Made by a program: the position numbers and the translations under genes. A stretch of DNA of 64,000 nucleotides from Polynucleobacter sp. MWH-Jannik1A5 (GTDB taxonomy: Bacteria > Pseudomonadota > Gammaproteobacteria > Burkholderiales > Burkholderiaceae). The notes beneath the pieces are model-generated. The model had not been told where the DNA came from, did no database searches, and was given only the letters and a program-made list of their open reading frames with translations. Shown here one piece after another: positions 38,260 through 47,859 of this stretch. The stretch is from positions 1,531,305-1,595,304 of the forward strand of contig NZ_JACVPQ010000001.1 in assembly GCF_018881795.1 (NCBI RefSeq), written 5' to 3'. Numbering within the stretch: position 1 is the stretch's first letter; each line of letters starts with the position of its first letter.

Positions 38260-38294
38260 ATCAGTTCTCGCGAGGTAAACCTATAAATTCAATG

Positions 38295-40820
38295 TTAAGT
38301 ATTGGCCTTGGATTCAGGGGATTCCAAGGGTAGAAGTATTGTAAAGGTGCAGCCGACCAGCTTGGTCTGTTCGGAGTCCTGGGCATTGGTGGCCCATAGC
38401 CTGCCATGATGGGATTCAATAATAGAGCGGCAGATATTGAGCCCCATGCCCATACCATCGGATTTAGTGCTAAAAAATGGCTCAAACATGTGTTCCAGCA
38501 CATTTTCAGGGATTCCGCCCCCAGCATCGGTGACCTGGATTCTGAGCATGGCCGGGAATATGCTGGTATCCAAATCAGCAGTAATTTTCACAGCAGGAGC
38601 TGACCAGCGTGAGGAGAGGGGGTAGGCCTCACGAACGCTATCAAGCGCATTCTTTAGTAGATTGACGACCACCTGCAAGATTAAAACGGGATCCAAATTG
38701 ACCACTGGGAGGTTTTCAGCAATTTCAGAGGTAATACTCAAGCGGTGACGATGCGCTTCAATCTCCACTAAACCAACTGCATCATTAATGATTTCAGAAA
38801 CACACGCTGCTTTGCGCTGAGGTTCGCTACGTTTTACAAATCCTCGAATGCGTTGAATGATGGTTCCGGCACGGTGAGCTTGTTCGGAGGCTTTGGCCAG
38901 TGCTGGCAAGATCTCCTTGGTAATAGCAGGATCAACATTGCCATCCAAACGTTTTGCGACGCCCATGCAGTAATTTGAAATCGCGGAGAGGGGTTGATTT
39001 AACTCGTGAGCCAGTGAGGAAGCCATTTCACCCATTGTGGTGAGGCGGCTGGTGAACTGCATACGCTCTTGTTGCTGGAGTGCCAAATCATCTGCCTCTT
39101 TACGAGCGGTAATATCAGTAGCAACCAATAGCTGTGCAAGATGACCGTCTACCCAAGGGATAAAGCGTCGCCTTACTTCAAACCACTTATTGCTACCGTC
39201 AGTTAACTGCACTTCTTCTGATTCTGATTCCTGATAGAGGAATGAGGTTGGTATGCCGTCGCGGATGTAGTCCTGTAAATCTTGCGCAATATTATGCAAA
39301 GTCGCAATCTTGTTTTCCTGGTGCGCTAACTGAAAGTGTCCCTTGGAATCATTGCCAAAATTCTCCCGGTAGAAGCGGTTTGCAAATAGTAGTTCATCAG
39401 TTTCAAGGGAGACAACAGACACTGCCGCATCTAGACTTTCTAGAACGGTGGTAAATCGTTCTTGAGACGCAGCCAATTCTTCGCGAATCTTTTTTGGCTC
39501 CGAAATATCGATTAATGAGGTTACCCAGCCAGTCTGCTTACCTTTTTCATTAATCAAGGGCGCAATAAATGTACGGGTTTGGATCATAGTTCCGTCACGC
39601 TTCAGAATGGCGCCCTCGATACCAATCTTCATGCTGCCGCTGATCTCAGATTTCAGGGCGCGATTCATTTTTTCTACCAGCTCATCTTTTCGGCTATCTG
39701 GCCAAAATGGAAAGGGTGGGGTTAGGCCCATTAATTCTTCAGAGGTCCAGCCTGTCATTTCGCAAAAGGCTCGATTGACGTACGTGATTCTTCTCTCCAT
39801 GTCGTGAGCGCGAATACCTACAGGAGTGGAGTTTTCCATCGCATTACGAAAGCTGGTTTCTGTGCGTAGACTAGCTTCGGCTTCCTGGCGAACTTGCATT
39901 TGCTTGAGGACGGACCACAGGCTCCAAATCACGAAGATACTTAATCCCAATACAACACCAATGAGCATCCTGAAGGTGAGATTAGTGGGTGGAGGGTAGG
40001 TGTCAATCCGCAAGGTAATGTTGGGACTCAAGACGCCGATGTCTAAGCTAGTTTGATTGCTAAAAGCACGTTTAGGAGTGCCTTTGTCCGAAGAAATGGC
40101 GAGCACCTTTTCATTGTCAGTCATCAGGGTGAAGCGGTAATAGGATTTGAGCTCTCCAGGTATGACGTCCAGGATTCCCTGGGTCGTATAGAGTGCCGCC
40201 AAATACCCCACAGCTTCTCCGCCGACGATATTTGGAACTACTTGCCAAAACACAATTTTTCTCTCGGCGTTAATGGGTTCATCACCTGGCAGATTGAGAG
40301 ATATAAACTGACTGAACGCTGCTCGACTAGTTACTCGACTGAGTTCAATGGTGGACGTAAGATTGGCATTCACCACCTGATCATTTTTTGTTTTAGTAAT
40401 CCAATCTGGTTTACTGGTTTCAGATGGAGCAACCCATTGCCTTTGTTGTTGATTGTTCAGCCAGACGATCTTGATGATTTCATGATTGTTGACAACCAGA
40501 TCATCCGCTTGCTCCCTGGCGATTAGTTTTAACTTGGCTTGATCTTCGCTAGCAGCCACTTCACGGTTAATAGTGGTGAATGCATCAAGATTATTGGCAA
40601 AGCGAGATTGAATTCGTTGCTTTGCAAAAGATAACTCTCTAAATAGAGCAGCTTCCTGCTGTGTCTTTTCTTGTAAGTGGAGCGTGCCCAGAATAATGCC
40701 CATGACTGCTGTGAAAAGAACAATCGCGAGCAGGGGGGTGTAAACAAGCCTAAATCCGCGTATTTTGCGGAGCCATTTCAATGGCCTTAGAAATAGATTG
40801 GTGGAGGCTGATACTTTCAT
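38295..40820 (-). CDS. Membrane PAS-domain sensor histidine kinase
   Basis: From the ATG at 40820 the protein has 841 residues. It has transmembrane segments at about 26-48 and 284-305 flanking a periplasmic sensor region, a PAS domain at about 320-440 (RRITYVNRAFCEMTGWTSEE), a second PAS at about 455-570, HisKA with His605 (SLAHELNQPLSAISN), and an HATPase with DAGGGIPENV and GMGMGLNICRSI. The SLAHELNQPL box is that of FixL/DctB-type kinases. A GTG at 40910 would add 30 residues and run into the palindrome before aceE, so it is rejected. The signal sensed is unknown. Confidence 0.9.
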   Translation of the reverse strand: MKVSASTNLFLRPLKWLRKIRGFRLVYTPLLAIVLFTAVMGIILGTLHLQEKTQQEAALFRELSFAKQRIQSRFANNLDAFTTINREVAASEDQAKLKLIAREQADDLVVNNHEIIKIVWLNNQQQRQWVAPSETSKPDWITKTKNDQVVNANLTSTIELSRVTSRAAFSQFISLNLPGDEPINAERKIVFWQVVPNIVGGEAVGYLAALYTTQGILDVIPGELKSYYRFTLMTDNEKVLAISSDKGTPKRAFSNQTSLDIGVLSPNITLRIDTYPPPTNLTFRMLIGVVLGLSIFVIWSLWSVLKQMQVRQEAEASLRTETSFRNAMENSTPVGIRAHDMERRITYVNRAFCEMTGWTSEELMGLTPPFPFWPDSRKDELVEKMNRALKSEISGSMKIGIEGAILKRDGTMIQTRTFIAPLINEKGKQTGWVTSLIDISEPKKIREELAASQERFTTVLESLDAAVSVVSLETDELLFANRFYRENFGNDSKGHFQLAHQENKIATLHNIAQDLQDYIRDGIPTSFLYQESESEEVQLTDGSNKWFEVRRRFIPWVDGHLAQLLVATDITARKEADDLALQQQERMQFTSRLTTMGEMASSLAHELNQPLSAISNYCMGVAKRLDGNVDPAITKEILPALAKASEQAHRAGTIIQRIRGFVKRSEPQRKAACVSEIINDAVGLVEIEAHRHRLSITSEIAENLPVVNLDPVLILQVVVNLLKNALDSVREAYPLSSRWSAPAVKITADLDTSIFPAMLRIQVTDAGGGIPENVLEHMFEPFFSTKSDGMGMGLNICRSIIESHHGRLWATNAQDSEQTKLVGCTFTILLPLESPESKANT

Positions 40821-40906
40821 GAATACAGAGCATTTTGCCCTATTGCGATACCAAAAACGGGATTTCTCAGCCAAGAACGCCTTCTTATTTGCGGTGCAAT
40901 AAAATA

Positions 40907-40937
40907 CCACATTATGAGAAATACTATCATTATGTGG
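40907..40937. promoter_or_regulatory. Inverted repeat upstream of the aceE promoter
   Basis: CCACATTATGA (40907-40917) and TCATTATGTGG (40927-40937) are an inverted repeat with one mismatch per 11-base arm and a 9-base spacer. It ends 8 bases before the aceE -35 and lies between the divergent kinase and aceE genes. The position fits an activator or repressor dimer site; which protein binds is unknown. Confidence 0.55.
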
Positions 40938-40945
40938 AAAATTGC

Positions 40946-40974
40946 TTGTTTACACCCATATACCTTCCTAGAAT
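40946..40974 (+). promoter_or_regulatory. Sigma-70 promoter of aceE-aceF-lpdA
   Basis: TTGTTT (40946-40951), 17 bases, TAGAAT (40969-40974), predicting a start near 40981 and a 45-base leader that ends in a GGAGAC ribosome-binding site before the ATG at 41026. Confidence 0.6.
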
Positions 40975-41025
40975 ATTGCCTATAGAGTTAATGACAAATA
41001 AAGCACTATTTAACGGAGACAAAAG

Positions 41026-43722
41026 ATGGCAGCTGTTCCAGACCAAGTATTAGGCACGCAGAATCCTCAGGACGCTGATCCGGGCGAGACTCAAGAATGG
41101 TTGCAGGCGCTTGATGGCGTGATTCGCAATGAAGGGCCAGAAAGAGCTGCCTATCTCATTGATCAACAAATTTCTCATGCACGTGTAAACGGGGTAGTTC
41201 AGCCATTTCATGCTGAGACTCCTTACATCAATACGATTCCTGTTGAAAACCAAGCGCGCTTACCTGGTGATCAGAACGTAGAGCACCGTATTCGTTCATA
41301 TACTCGCTGGAATGCCATGGCGATGGTATTGCGCGCTAATAAAGACACCAACGTTGGTGGTCACATTTCCTCTTTCCAGTCAGCCGCAACTCTGTACGAC
41401 GTTGGCTTTAATCATTTCTGGCATGCACCTTCTCCAGAGCATGGTGGCGACTTGATCTTTGTGCAAGGTCACTCAGCTCCAGGTGTTTATGCACGTGCTT
41501 ATATGTTGGGTCGTCTCGAAGAAGGACAACTTAATAACTTCCGTCAAGAAGTGGGTGGCAAAGGAATTTCTAGCTATCCACATCCTTGGTTGATGCCAGA
41601 CTTCTGGCAGTTCCCTACAGTATCAATGGGCTTGGGCCCGATCATGGCGATTTACCAAGCGCGCTTTATGAAGTATTTAACTGATCGCGGCTTTATCCAG
41701 GAGCAGAGTCGTAAAGTTTGGGCTTTCTTGGGTGATGGCGAAACTGACGAGCCAGAATCTTTGGGCGCGATTGGTATGGCCGGTCGTGAAAAACTCGACA
41801 ACCTCATATTTGTTATCAACTGTAACTTGCAACGCTTGGATGGCCCAGTGCGTGGTAACGGAAAAATTATTCAAGAGCTTGAGAGTGAGTTCCGTGGTTC
41901 AGGCTGGAATGTCATCAAGGTAGTGTGGGGCGGCCAATGGGACGCCTTATTTGCCCGTGATAAAAAAGGCATCTTGATGCAGCGTTTGGGCGAGATCGTT
42001 GATGGTCAGTACCAGACAATGAAGTCCAAGAATGGTGCCTACGTTCGCGAGATCGTGTTCAATACCCCAGAATTAAAAGCCTTAGTAAGCGACTGGAGTG
42101 ATGATGAGATCTGGCAGCTGAATCGTGGTGGCCATGACCCACATAAAGTATTTGCGGCGTTCCATGCTGCAGTAAATCACAAAGAGCAGCCAACGGTGAT
42201 CTTGGCTCATACTATCAAGGGTTACGGTATGGGTGGCTCTGGTGAGGCGATGAATATTGCTCACCAAGCGAAGAAGATGAATGCGGATGACGTACGTCGT
42301 TTCCGTGATCGCTTTGAGATCCCTGTCAAAGATGAGCAGTTAGACGAAATGCCTTTAGTGAAGTTTGCTGAAGGCAGTCCAGAGTTGGAATACATGAAAG
42401 CGCGTCGCCAAGAACTGGGTGGTTACTTGCCGCAGCGCCGCACGAAAGCAGAGAGCTTGCCTGTTCCAGCATTAGATGTGTTTGCACCTTTACTGGAAGC
42501 TACTGCTGAAGGTCGTGAGATCTCCACAACAATGGCATTTGTGCGTATGCTGAACACTGTGGTGCGCGATAAGGTTCTCGGTAAGCGTGTCGTTCCGATT
42601 GTTCCAGATGAGTCCCGTACTTTTGGTATGGAAGGCATGTTCCGTCAATTGGGTATTTGGAATCAATTGGGTCAGCTTTATACGCCAGAAGACCATGATC
42701 AATTGATGTTCTATAAAGAGGACAAGACTGGTCAGATTCTGCAAGAGGGCATTAATGAAGCGGGCGGTATGTGCGATTGGATCGCAGCTGCTACTTCATA
42801 CTCTACGCACGGTGTACCGATGTTGCCTTTCTATATCTTCTATTCCATGTTTGGTTTCCAACGCATTGGTGACTTGGCTTGGGCTGCAGGTGATATGCGT
42901 AGCCGTGGTTTCTTATTGGGCGGCACTGCTGGTAGAACCACTTTGAACGGTGAAGGCTTGCAACACGAAGACGGCCATAGCCATTTATGGAGCGGTGCAG
43001 TTCCAAACTGCATTAGCTACGACCCTACATTTGCATTTGAATTGGCGGTAGTGATTCAGGATGGTATGCGTCGCATGTTAGAAGTTCAGGAAGATGTCTA
43101 TTACTACATCACTTTAATGAATGAAAACTACGCTCATCCAGCAATGCCTAAGGGTGCAGAAAAAGACATCATTAAAGGTATGTACAAGCTGAAGTCAGTT
43201 GGTGACGATAAGGCAAAGCTGCGTGTACAACTCTTGGGTTCTGGCACGATCTTCCGTGAAGTTATTGAGGCAGCCGAGATTTTGCATAAAGACTGGGGTA
43301 TTGCTTCAGACTTGTGGGGTTGTCCAAGCTTTACTGAGTTGGGCCGTGATTGGACTGCAGCACATCGTAGCAATCTCTTAAACCCAGCTGCTGCGCCAAC
43401 CTTATCTCATGTTGAGAAGTGTCTCAAAGACACGACTGGTCCAGTCATTGCTGCTACTGACTATGTTCGTTTGTTTGCAGAACAGATTCGTCCAGCAATT
43501 CAGCACATGGGTCGTCGCTATGAAGTGCTTGGCACTGATGGCTTTGGTCGTTCCGATACTCGTGAAAAACTCCGTGATTTCTTTGAGGTAGATCGTCGTT
43601 GGGTAGTTCTGACTGCTTTGAGATCTTTGGTTGACTCTGGTCAGCTCGATCGCTCTAAGTTGGCAGAAGCGATTAAGAAATACGACATCGACACTACTAA
43701 ACCAAACCCAATGACGGTTTGA
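41026..43722 (+). CDS. aceE: Pyruvate dehydrogenase E1 component (homodimeric)
   Basis: The 898-residue enzyme decarboxylates pyruvate with thiamine diphosphate and passes the acetyl group to E2 lipoyl domains. The ThDP motif begins GDGETDEPE at about 237 and closes with FVINCNLQRLDGPVRGNG near 260. HTIKGYGMG and DESRTFGMEGMF are further E1 signatures. Length is normal. It heads the operon with aceF 15 bases behind. Confidence 0.98.
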   Translation: MAAVPDQVLGTQNPQDADPGETQEWLQALDGVIRNEGPERAAYLIDQQISHARVNGVVQPFHAETPYINTIPVENQARLPGDQNVEHRIRSYTRWNAMAMVLRANKDTNVGGHISSFQSAATLYDVGFNHFWHAPSPEHGGDLIFVQGHSAPGVYARAYMLGRLEEGQLNNFRQEVGGKGISSYPHPWLMPDFWQFPTVSMGLGPIMAIYQARFMKYLTDRGFIQEQSRKVWAFLGDGETDEPESLGAIGMAGREKLDNLIFVINCNLQRLDGPVRGNGKIIQELESEFRGSGWNVIKVVWGGQWDALFARDKKGILMQRLGEIVDGQYQTMKSKNGAYVREIVFNTPELKALVSDWSDDEIWQLNRGGHDPHKVFAAFHAAVNHKEQPTVILAHTIKGYGMGGSGEAMNIAHQAKKMNADDVRRFRDRFEIPVKDEQLDEMPLVKFAEGSPELEYMKARRQELGGYLPQRRTKAESLPVPALDVFAPLLEATAEGREISTTMAFVRMLNTVVRDKVLGKRVVPIVPDESRTFGMEGMFRQLGIWNQLGQLYTPEDHDQLMFYKEDKTGQILQEGINEAGGMCDWIAAATSYSTHGVPMLPFYIFYSMFGFQRIGDLAWAAGDMRSRGFLLGGTAGRTTLNGEGLQHEDGHSHLWSGAVPNCISYDPTFAFELAVVIQDGMRRMLEVQEDVYYYITLMNENYAHPAMPKGAEKDIIKGMYKLKSVGDDKAKLRVQLLGSGTIFREVIEAAEILHKDWGIASDLWGCPSFTELGRDWTAAHRSNLLNPAAAPTLSHVEKCLKDTTGPVIAATDYVRLFAEQIRPAIQHMGRRYEVLGTDGFGRSDTREKLRDFFEVDRRWVVLTALRSLVDSGQLDRSKLAEAIKKYDIDTTKPNPMTV

Positions 43723-43737
43723 TAAGAGACAAATACT

Positions 43738-45348
43738 ATGAGTCAAATAATTGAAATCAAAGTCCCGGATATCGGCGACTACAAAGATGTGCCAGTGATT
43801 GAGGTTTTGGTGAAGGTAGGCGATAAGGTTGAGAAAGAGCAATCCATCGTTGTACTTGAATCTGATAAAGCTACGATGGACGTTCCGTCATCACACTCTG
43901 GTGTTGTGAAAGAAGTCAAAGTAAAGATTGGCGACAATCTTTCTGAAGGCTCTGTTGTGATTACTTTAGAAGAGGGTGCTGCAGCAGCGGCACCAGTAGC
44001 TAGCGCCCCCGCATCTGCGCCGTCAGCCCCAGCGGCGACATCTGTAAATGCTGGTGGATCTCCTATTGAAATCAAAGTCCCGGATATCGGCGACTACAAA
44101 GATGTGCCAGTGATTGAGGTTTTGGTGAAGGTAGGCGATAAGGTTGAGAAAGAGCAATCTATCGTTGTACTTGAATCTGATAAAGCTACGATGGACGTTC
44201 CGTCATCACACTCTGGTGTTGTGAAAGAGGTCAAAGTAAAGATTGGCGACAATCTTTCTGAAGGATCGGTGGTTGTGATCTTAGAGGGTGGGTCTTCAGG
44301 TTCTGTTGCTACTCCAGTAGCTGCCAGCGCAGCTCCTGCAGCACCTGCGGTGAAAGCTGTTGAGCCTCCGATTCCAAGAGCACCAGCACCACCTCCGCTG
44401 AGCAATACTCCTCCGCCAGTAGAGACACCGGTCAGTCATGCGAGCCCATCTGTCCGCAAGTTTGCACGCGAGCTTGGCGTCACGATTGATCAGGTTAAAG
44501 GATCGGGCCCAAAAGGTCGCATTACTCAAGAAGATGTACAGGCATTTGTTAAGGCGGCAATGAGTGGCGGGGCAGGTAATTCTGCTGCAGCTTCCAGTGG
44601 CGGTAGCTTAGGCGGCCTAAATCTCATTCCTTGGCCGAAAGTGGATTTCACGAAGTTTGGTGAGATCGAGCGTCAACCATTAAATCGCATCAAGAAGCTC
44701 ACTGCAGCGAACTTAGGTCGTAACTGGGTAATGATTCCAGCGGTGACGTATCACGAGGATGCTGATATCACTGACTTAGAAGCATTCCGCGTTCTTACTA
44801 ACAAAGAGAATGAGAAAAAAGGCGTCAAGATCACGATGCTTGCTTTCTTGATGAAGGCTGCAGTAGCTGCATTGAAAAAATATCCAGAATTTAATAGCTC
44901 ACTGGATGGTGATGACCTGATTCTGAAGAAATACTTCAATATTGGTTTTGCTGCAGATACGCCTACTGGTTTAGTTGTGCCAGTAATTAAAGATGCGGAT
45001 AAGAAAGGTATCTTTGAGCTAGCTAAAGAAACTTCAGACCTCGCAGCACTTGCGCGCGATGGCAAATTAAAGCCGGATCAAATGCAGGGTGCTAGCTTTA
45101 CGATTTCATCACTAGGCGGCATTGGTGGTACGTATTTCTCGCCAATCGTCAACGCACCTGAAGTAGCTATTTTGGGTGTTAGCAAGGCTGCGATGAAACC
45201 GGTATGGGATGGTAAGCAGTTTGTGCCACGCCTCATTTGCCCATTGTCTTTATCAGCAGATCATCGCGTGATAGATGGCGCCTTAGCTACTCGCTTCAAT
45301 GTCTATATTGCTCAGCTCTTAGCCGACTTCCGTCGCGCTAGTCTGTAA
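43738..45348 (+). CDS. aceF: Pyruvate dehydrogenase E2, dihydrolipoamide acetyltransferase with two lipoyl domains
   Basis: The 536-residue protein has two lipoyl domains at about 1-80 and 108-185 (lipoyl-lysines in ESDKATMD at 44 and 149), Ala/Pro-rich linkers, a peripheral subunit-binding domain at about 235-270 (SVRKFARELGV to GRITQEDV), and the catalytic acyltransferase domain with ADHRVIDGA near 507-515. The two lipoyl domains are identical in protein over most of their length and nearly so in DNA (see the repeat entry). E. coli AceF has three. Confidence 0.97.
   Translation: MSQIIEIKVPDIGDYKDVPVIEVLVKVGDKVEKEQSIVVLESDKATMDVPSSHSGVVKEVKVKIGDNLSEGSVVITLEEGAAAAAPVASAPASAPSAPAATSVNAGGSPIEIKVPDIGDYKDVPVIEVLVKVGDKVEKEQSIVVLESDKATMDVPSSHSGVVKEVKVKIGDNLSEGSVVVILEGGSSGSVATPVAASAAPAAPAVKAVEPPIPRAPAPPPLSNTPPPVETPVSHASPSVRKFARELGVTIDQVKGSGPKGRITQEDVQAFVKAAMSGGAGNSAAASSGGSLGGLNLIPWPKVDFTKFGEIERQPLNRIKKLTAANLGRNWVMIPAVTYHEDADITDLEAFRVLTNKENEKKGVKITMLAFLMKAAVAALKKYPEFNSSLDGDDLILKKYFNIGFAADTPTGLVVPVIKDADKKGIFELAKETSDLAALARDGKLKPDQMQGASFTISSLGGIGGTYFSPIVNAPEVAILGVSKAAMKPVWDGKQFVPRLICPLSLSADHRVIDGALATRFNVYIAQLLADFRRASL
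43750..44264 (+). repeat. Tandem near-identical lipoyl-domain repeat in aceF
   Basis: Bases 43750-43949 and 44065-44264 (offset 315) are identical at 198 of 200 positions. The two differences, C/T at 43845/44160 and A/G at 43914/44229, are both synonymous. The similarity stops sharply after the shared CTGAAGG, and the linkers between are not alike. Confidence 0.95.
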
Positions 45349-45357
45349 GGGGAATTC

Positions 45358-47145
45358 ATGGCTAAGCAAATAATTCTCGTTCCAGATATTGGCGACTATT
45401 CCGATGTGCCTGTTATTGAAGTGCTGGTTAAGGTTGGTGATGTAATCGAAAAAGAGCAGCCTTTATTAGTCCTAGAATCAGATAAGGCAACTATGGAAGT
45501 GCCAGCAGATGCTGCGGGCACTGTCACCAGTATTGCAGTCAAGCTCGGGGATAAGGTCAGCAAGGGTTCTGTGATCATGGAGATTGAAGCTAGCGGTGCA
45601 GTACCTGCACCTCAACCAGCTCCAGTAGCAAAATCTGCCGCACCAGCGGCCCCAGCTGCACCAGTCATGACAGCAGCACCGATTGCTGGTCAATACAGTG
45701 GCAAAGTTGATCACGAATGCGAAGTATTGGTTTTGGGTGCCGGCCCTGGCGGTTATAGCTCAGCGTTTCGTAGTGCTGACCTAGGCATGAATACTGTTCT
45801 AGTAGAGCGTTACCCAACGTTGGGCGGCGTTTGTTTGAACGTAGGCTGCATTCCCTCTAAGGCGTTGCTCCATACGACTTCAGTCATGGATGAAGTCAAG
45901 ACTATGGCGAAGCACGGTATTACTTTTGGTGCTCCGAAGATTGAGATAGATCAGTTGCGTGGTTACAAAGAATCTGTGATTGCTAAGTTAACTGGCGGTC
46001 TTGCTGGAATGGCCAAGGCTCGCAAAGTAAAAGTAGTGCGCGGCCTAGGTAAGTTCTTAGACGCAAACCATGTCGAGGTTGAGCTAACCGACGGTACTGG
46101 ACAAGATCTCACTGGCAAAAAAGAAGTGGTCCGCTTTCAGAAAGCCATCATTGCTGCTGGTAGTCAGCCAGTGAAGTTACCTTTCTTGCCTGAAGATCCA
46201 CGGATCGTTGATAGTACTGGCGCCTTATTGCTCAAAAGTATTCCAAAGCGCATGCTGGTCATCGGCGGCGGCATTATTGGCTTAGAGATGGCTACGGTCT
46301 ACAGCACACTAGGTTCACGCATTGATATTGCAGAGATGATGGATGGCCTTATGGCTGGTGCTGATCGTGATTTGGAAAAAGTCTGGGAGAAATTTAACGC
46401 CGGTCGTTTTGAAAAAATCATGCTCAAGACCCGTGCTGCTAAAGCAGAAGTGAAGCCTGATGGCATTCAAGTGAGTTTCGAAGGCGAGAACGCTCCTGCT
46501 CAACCACAAACTTATGACTTGGTATTAGTTGCAGTGGGCCGCACTCCAAATGGCAAGAAGATAGACGCCGGTAAAGCAGGTGTGCAGGTCGATGAGCGCG
46601 GATTTATTCCGGTGGATAAGCAAATGCGTACCAATGTCGCCAATATCTTTGCGATTGGCGACTTAGTAGGTCAACCGATGTTGGCTCACAAGGCGGTGCA
46701 CGAAGGTCACGTCGCTGCTGAAGCTGCTGCTGGTGAGAAGTCTTACTTCGATGCGAAGCAAATTCCATCGGTTGCCTACACTGATCCCGAAGTGGCTTGG
46801 GCTGGTTTAACGGAGGAGCAGTGCAAAGCTCAAGGTATTGCTTATGAGAAGGGTTTATTCCCATGGGCGGCTAGTGGACGCGCGATTGCTAACGGACGTG
46901 ATGAAGGTTTCACAAAACTCATTTTTGATGCAACTACCCATCGCATTATTGGTGGCGGTATTGTTGGTACACATGCCGGTGATTTGATCGGTGAAGTGTG
47001 TCTGGCAATTGAGATGGGTGCTGATGCGGTAGATATTGGTAAAACAATTCATCCACATCCAACCCTTGGTGAATCAGTGGGTCTTGCAGCTGAGGCAGCC
47101 CATGGCCATTGCACTGATCTGCCACCAGTAAAAAAGAAATCCTAA
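45358..47145 (+). CDS. lpdA: Dihydrolipoamide dehydrogenase with N-terminal lipoyl domain (E3)
   Basis: The 595-residue protein begins with a lipoyl domain (ESDKATMEV with Lys43) and an Ala/Pro linker at about 80-110, followed by the flavoprotein: FAD-binding VLGAGPGGYSSAF, the redox disulfide in GGVCLNVGCIPSK, NAD-binding VIGGGIIGLEMA, and the catalytic His/Glu in HPHPTLGES near the end. The lipoyl fusion is usual in Burkholderiaceae and Neisseria PDH operons. Its lipoyl domain is distinct in sequence from those of aceF. Confidence 0.97.
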   Translation: MAKQIILVPDIGDYSDVPVIEVLVKVGDVIEKEQPLLVLESDKATMEVPADAAGTVTSIAVKLGDKVSKGSVIMEIEASGAVPAPQPAPVAKSAAPAAPAAPVMTAAPIAGQYSGKVDHECEVLVLGAGPGGYSSAFRSADLGMNTVLVERYPTLGGVCLNVGCIPSKALLHTTSVMDEVKTMAKHGITFGAPKIEIDQLRGYKESVIAKLTGGLAGMAKARKVKVVRGLGKFLDANHVEVELTDGTGQDLTGKKEVVRFQKAIIAAGSQPVKLPFLPEDPRIVDSTGALLLKSIPKRMLVIGGGIIGLEMATVYSTLGSRIDIAEMMDGLMAGADRDLEKVWEKFNAGRFEKIMLKTRAAKAEVKPDGIQVSFEGENAPAQPQTYDLVLVAVGRTPNGKKIDAGKAGVQVDERGFIPVDKQMRTNVANIFAIGDLVGQPMLAHKAVHEGHVAAEAAAGEKSYFDAKQIPSVAYTDPEVAWAGLTEEQCKAQGIAYEKGLFPWAASGRAIANGRDEGFTKLIFDATTHRIIGGGIVGTHAGDLIGEVCLAIEMGADAVDIGKTIHPHPTLGESVGLAAEAAHGHCTDLPPVKKKS

Positions 47146-47174
47146 AAGAACGCGTAGAAGAAATTACGCAAGAA

Positions 47175-47200
47175 AAAAGCCCCGAGTGATCGGGGCTTTT
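47175..47200. terminator. Bidirectional terminator between lpdA and the phasin gene
   Basis: AAAAGCCCCG (47175-47184), loop AGTGAT, CGGGGCTTTT (47191-47200), a perfect 10-bp stem with A and T ends, placed between converging genes. Confidence 0.9.
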
Positions 47201-47225
47201 GCATTACAGAGTGCTCTGCGGTAAT

Positions 47226-47780
47226 TTACTTCTTCTTCGCGGTTTTGCTAACAGTATCAGCGGCCTTTAATACAGTTTCTGTAGCGCTATTGAGATTGGT
47301 TTGAGCAACTTCAACCGCATGCTTTACAGCCTTCTGACTAGTCTCAAATACATTGTTCGCAGAAGCAATAGCTTGCTTCATGGCTTGAACAGCTGCATCA
47401 GATCCTGCAGGCGCATTCTTAGTCCACTCTTCTACCAAAGAATTGATTTTCTTTTGGCCTGCTTGAAATTCTTTTTCAGCAGATTGAGTAAAGCTGTTTT
47501 GAGTTTCGTGGGCTAACTCGTATAAGTGACGGCTATAAGCCATAATTTTTTCTGCCATTGGCTGTACAGCTTCTGCTTGATGAGCAAGTAATTGCTGAAT
47601 GTCTTTTACTTCCAATGCTTTTTTAGCGCTATTCATACTATCGCTCAAGCTTTGCTTAGCAATATGCATATTGAGCTCTACTAATTTTTCAATGCTTTGT
47701 AGGGCTTGATTAGTCAATCCGCTCAAAGTCTCTAAGTTCGCTTTTTGTGCTGCTGCAAGTTGTTCTGGAGTTAAGTTCAT
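47226..47780 (-). CDS. Phasin (polyhydroxyalkanoate granule-associated protein)
   Basis: From the ATG at 47780 the protein has 184 residues, is mostly helical and amphipathic, and begins MNLTPEQLAAAQKANLETL, the usual start of PhaP-type phasins. The middle SAKKALEVKDIQQLLAHQAE and the Lys/Ala-rich tail ending TVSKTAKKK agree. Phasins coat polyhydroxyalkanoate granules. GGAAAGAG precedes the ATG; a longer frame to 48032 would add 84 untypical residues over the promoter and is rejected. No pha synthesis genes are in the window. Confidence 0.92.
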   Translation of the reverse strand: MNLTPEQLAAAQKANLETLSGLTNQALQSIEKLVELNMHIAKQSLSDSMNSAKKALEVKDIQQLLAHQAEAVQPMAEKIMAYSRHLYELAHETQNSFTQSAEKEFQAGQKKINSLVEEWTKNAPAGSDAAVQAMKQAIASANNVFETSQKAVKHAVEVAQTNLNSATETVLKAADTVSKTAKKK

Positions 47781-47859
47781 TTCAGTCTCTTTCCGTTTGA
47801 GTTTGATCTGTGGCTTGATTTTGTCTTTAGGCTTTTGCCTAATGTACTCTCTTTGGCGA

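Noticed and set aside
38261-38527. 88-codon minus-strand frame overlapping the kinase end and the kinase-regulator gap
   Set aside because: It overlaps the HATPase domain of the kinase in another frame and has no independent support.
40053-40526. 157-codon open frame antisense to the sensor kinase
   Set aside because: It covers the periplasmic domain of the kinase and has no start signal.
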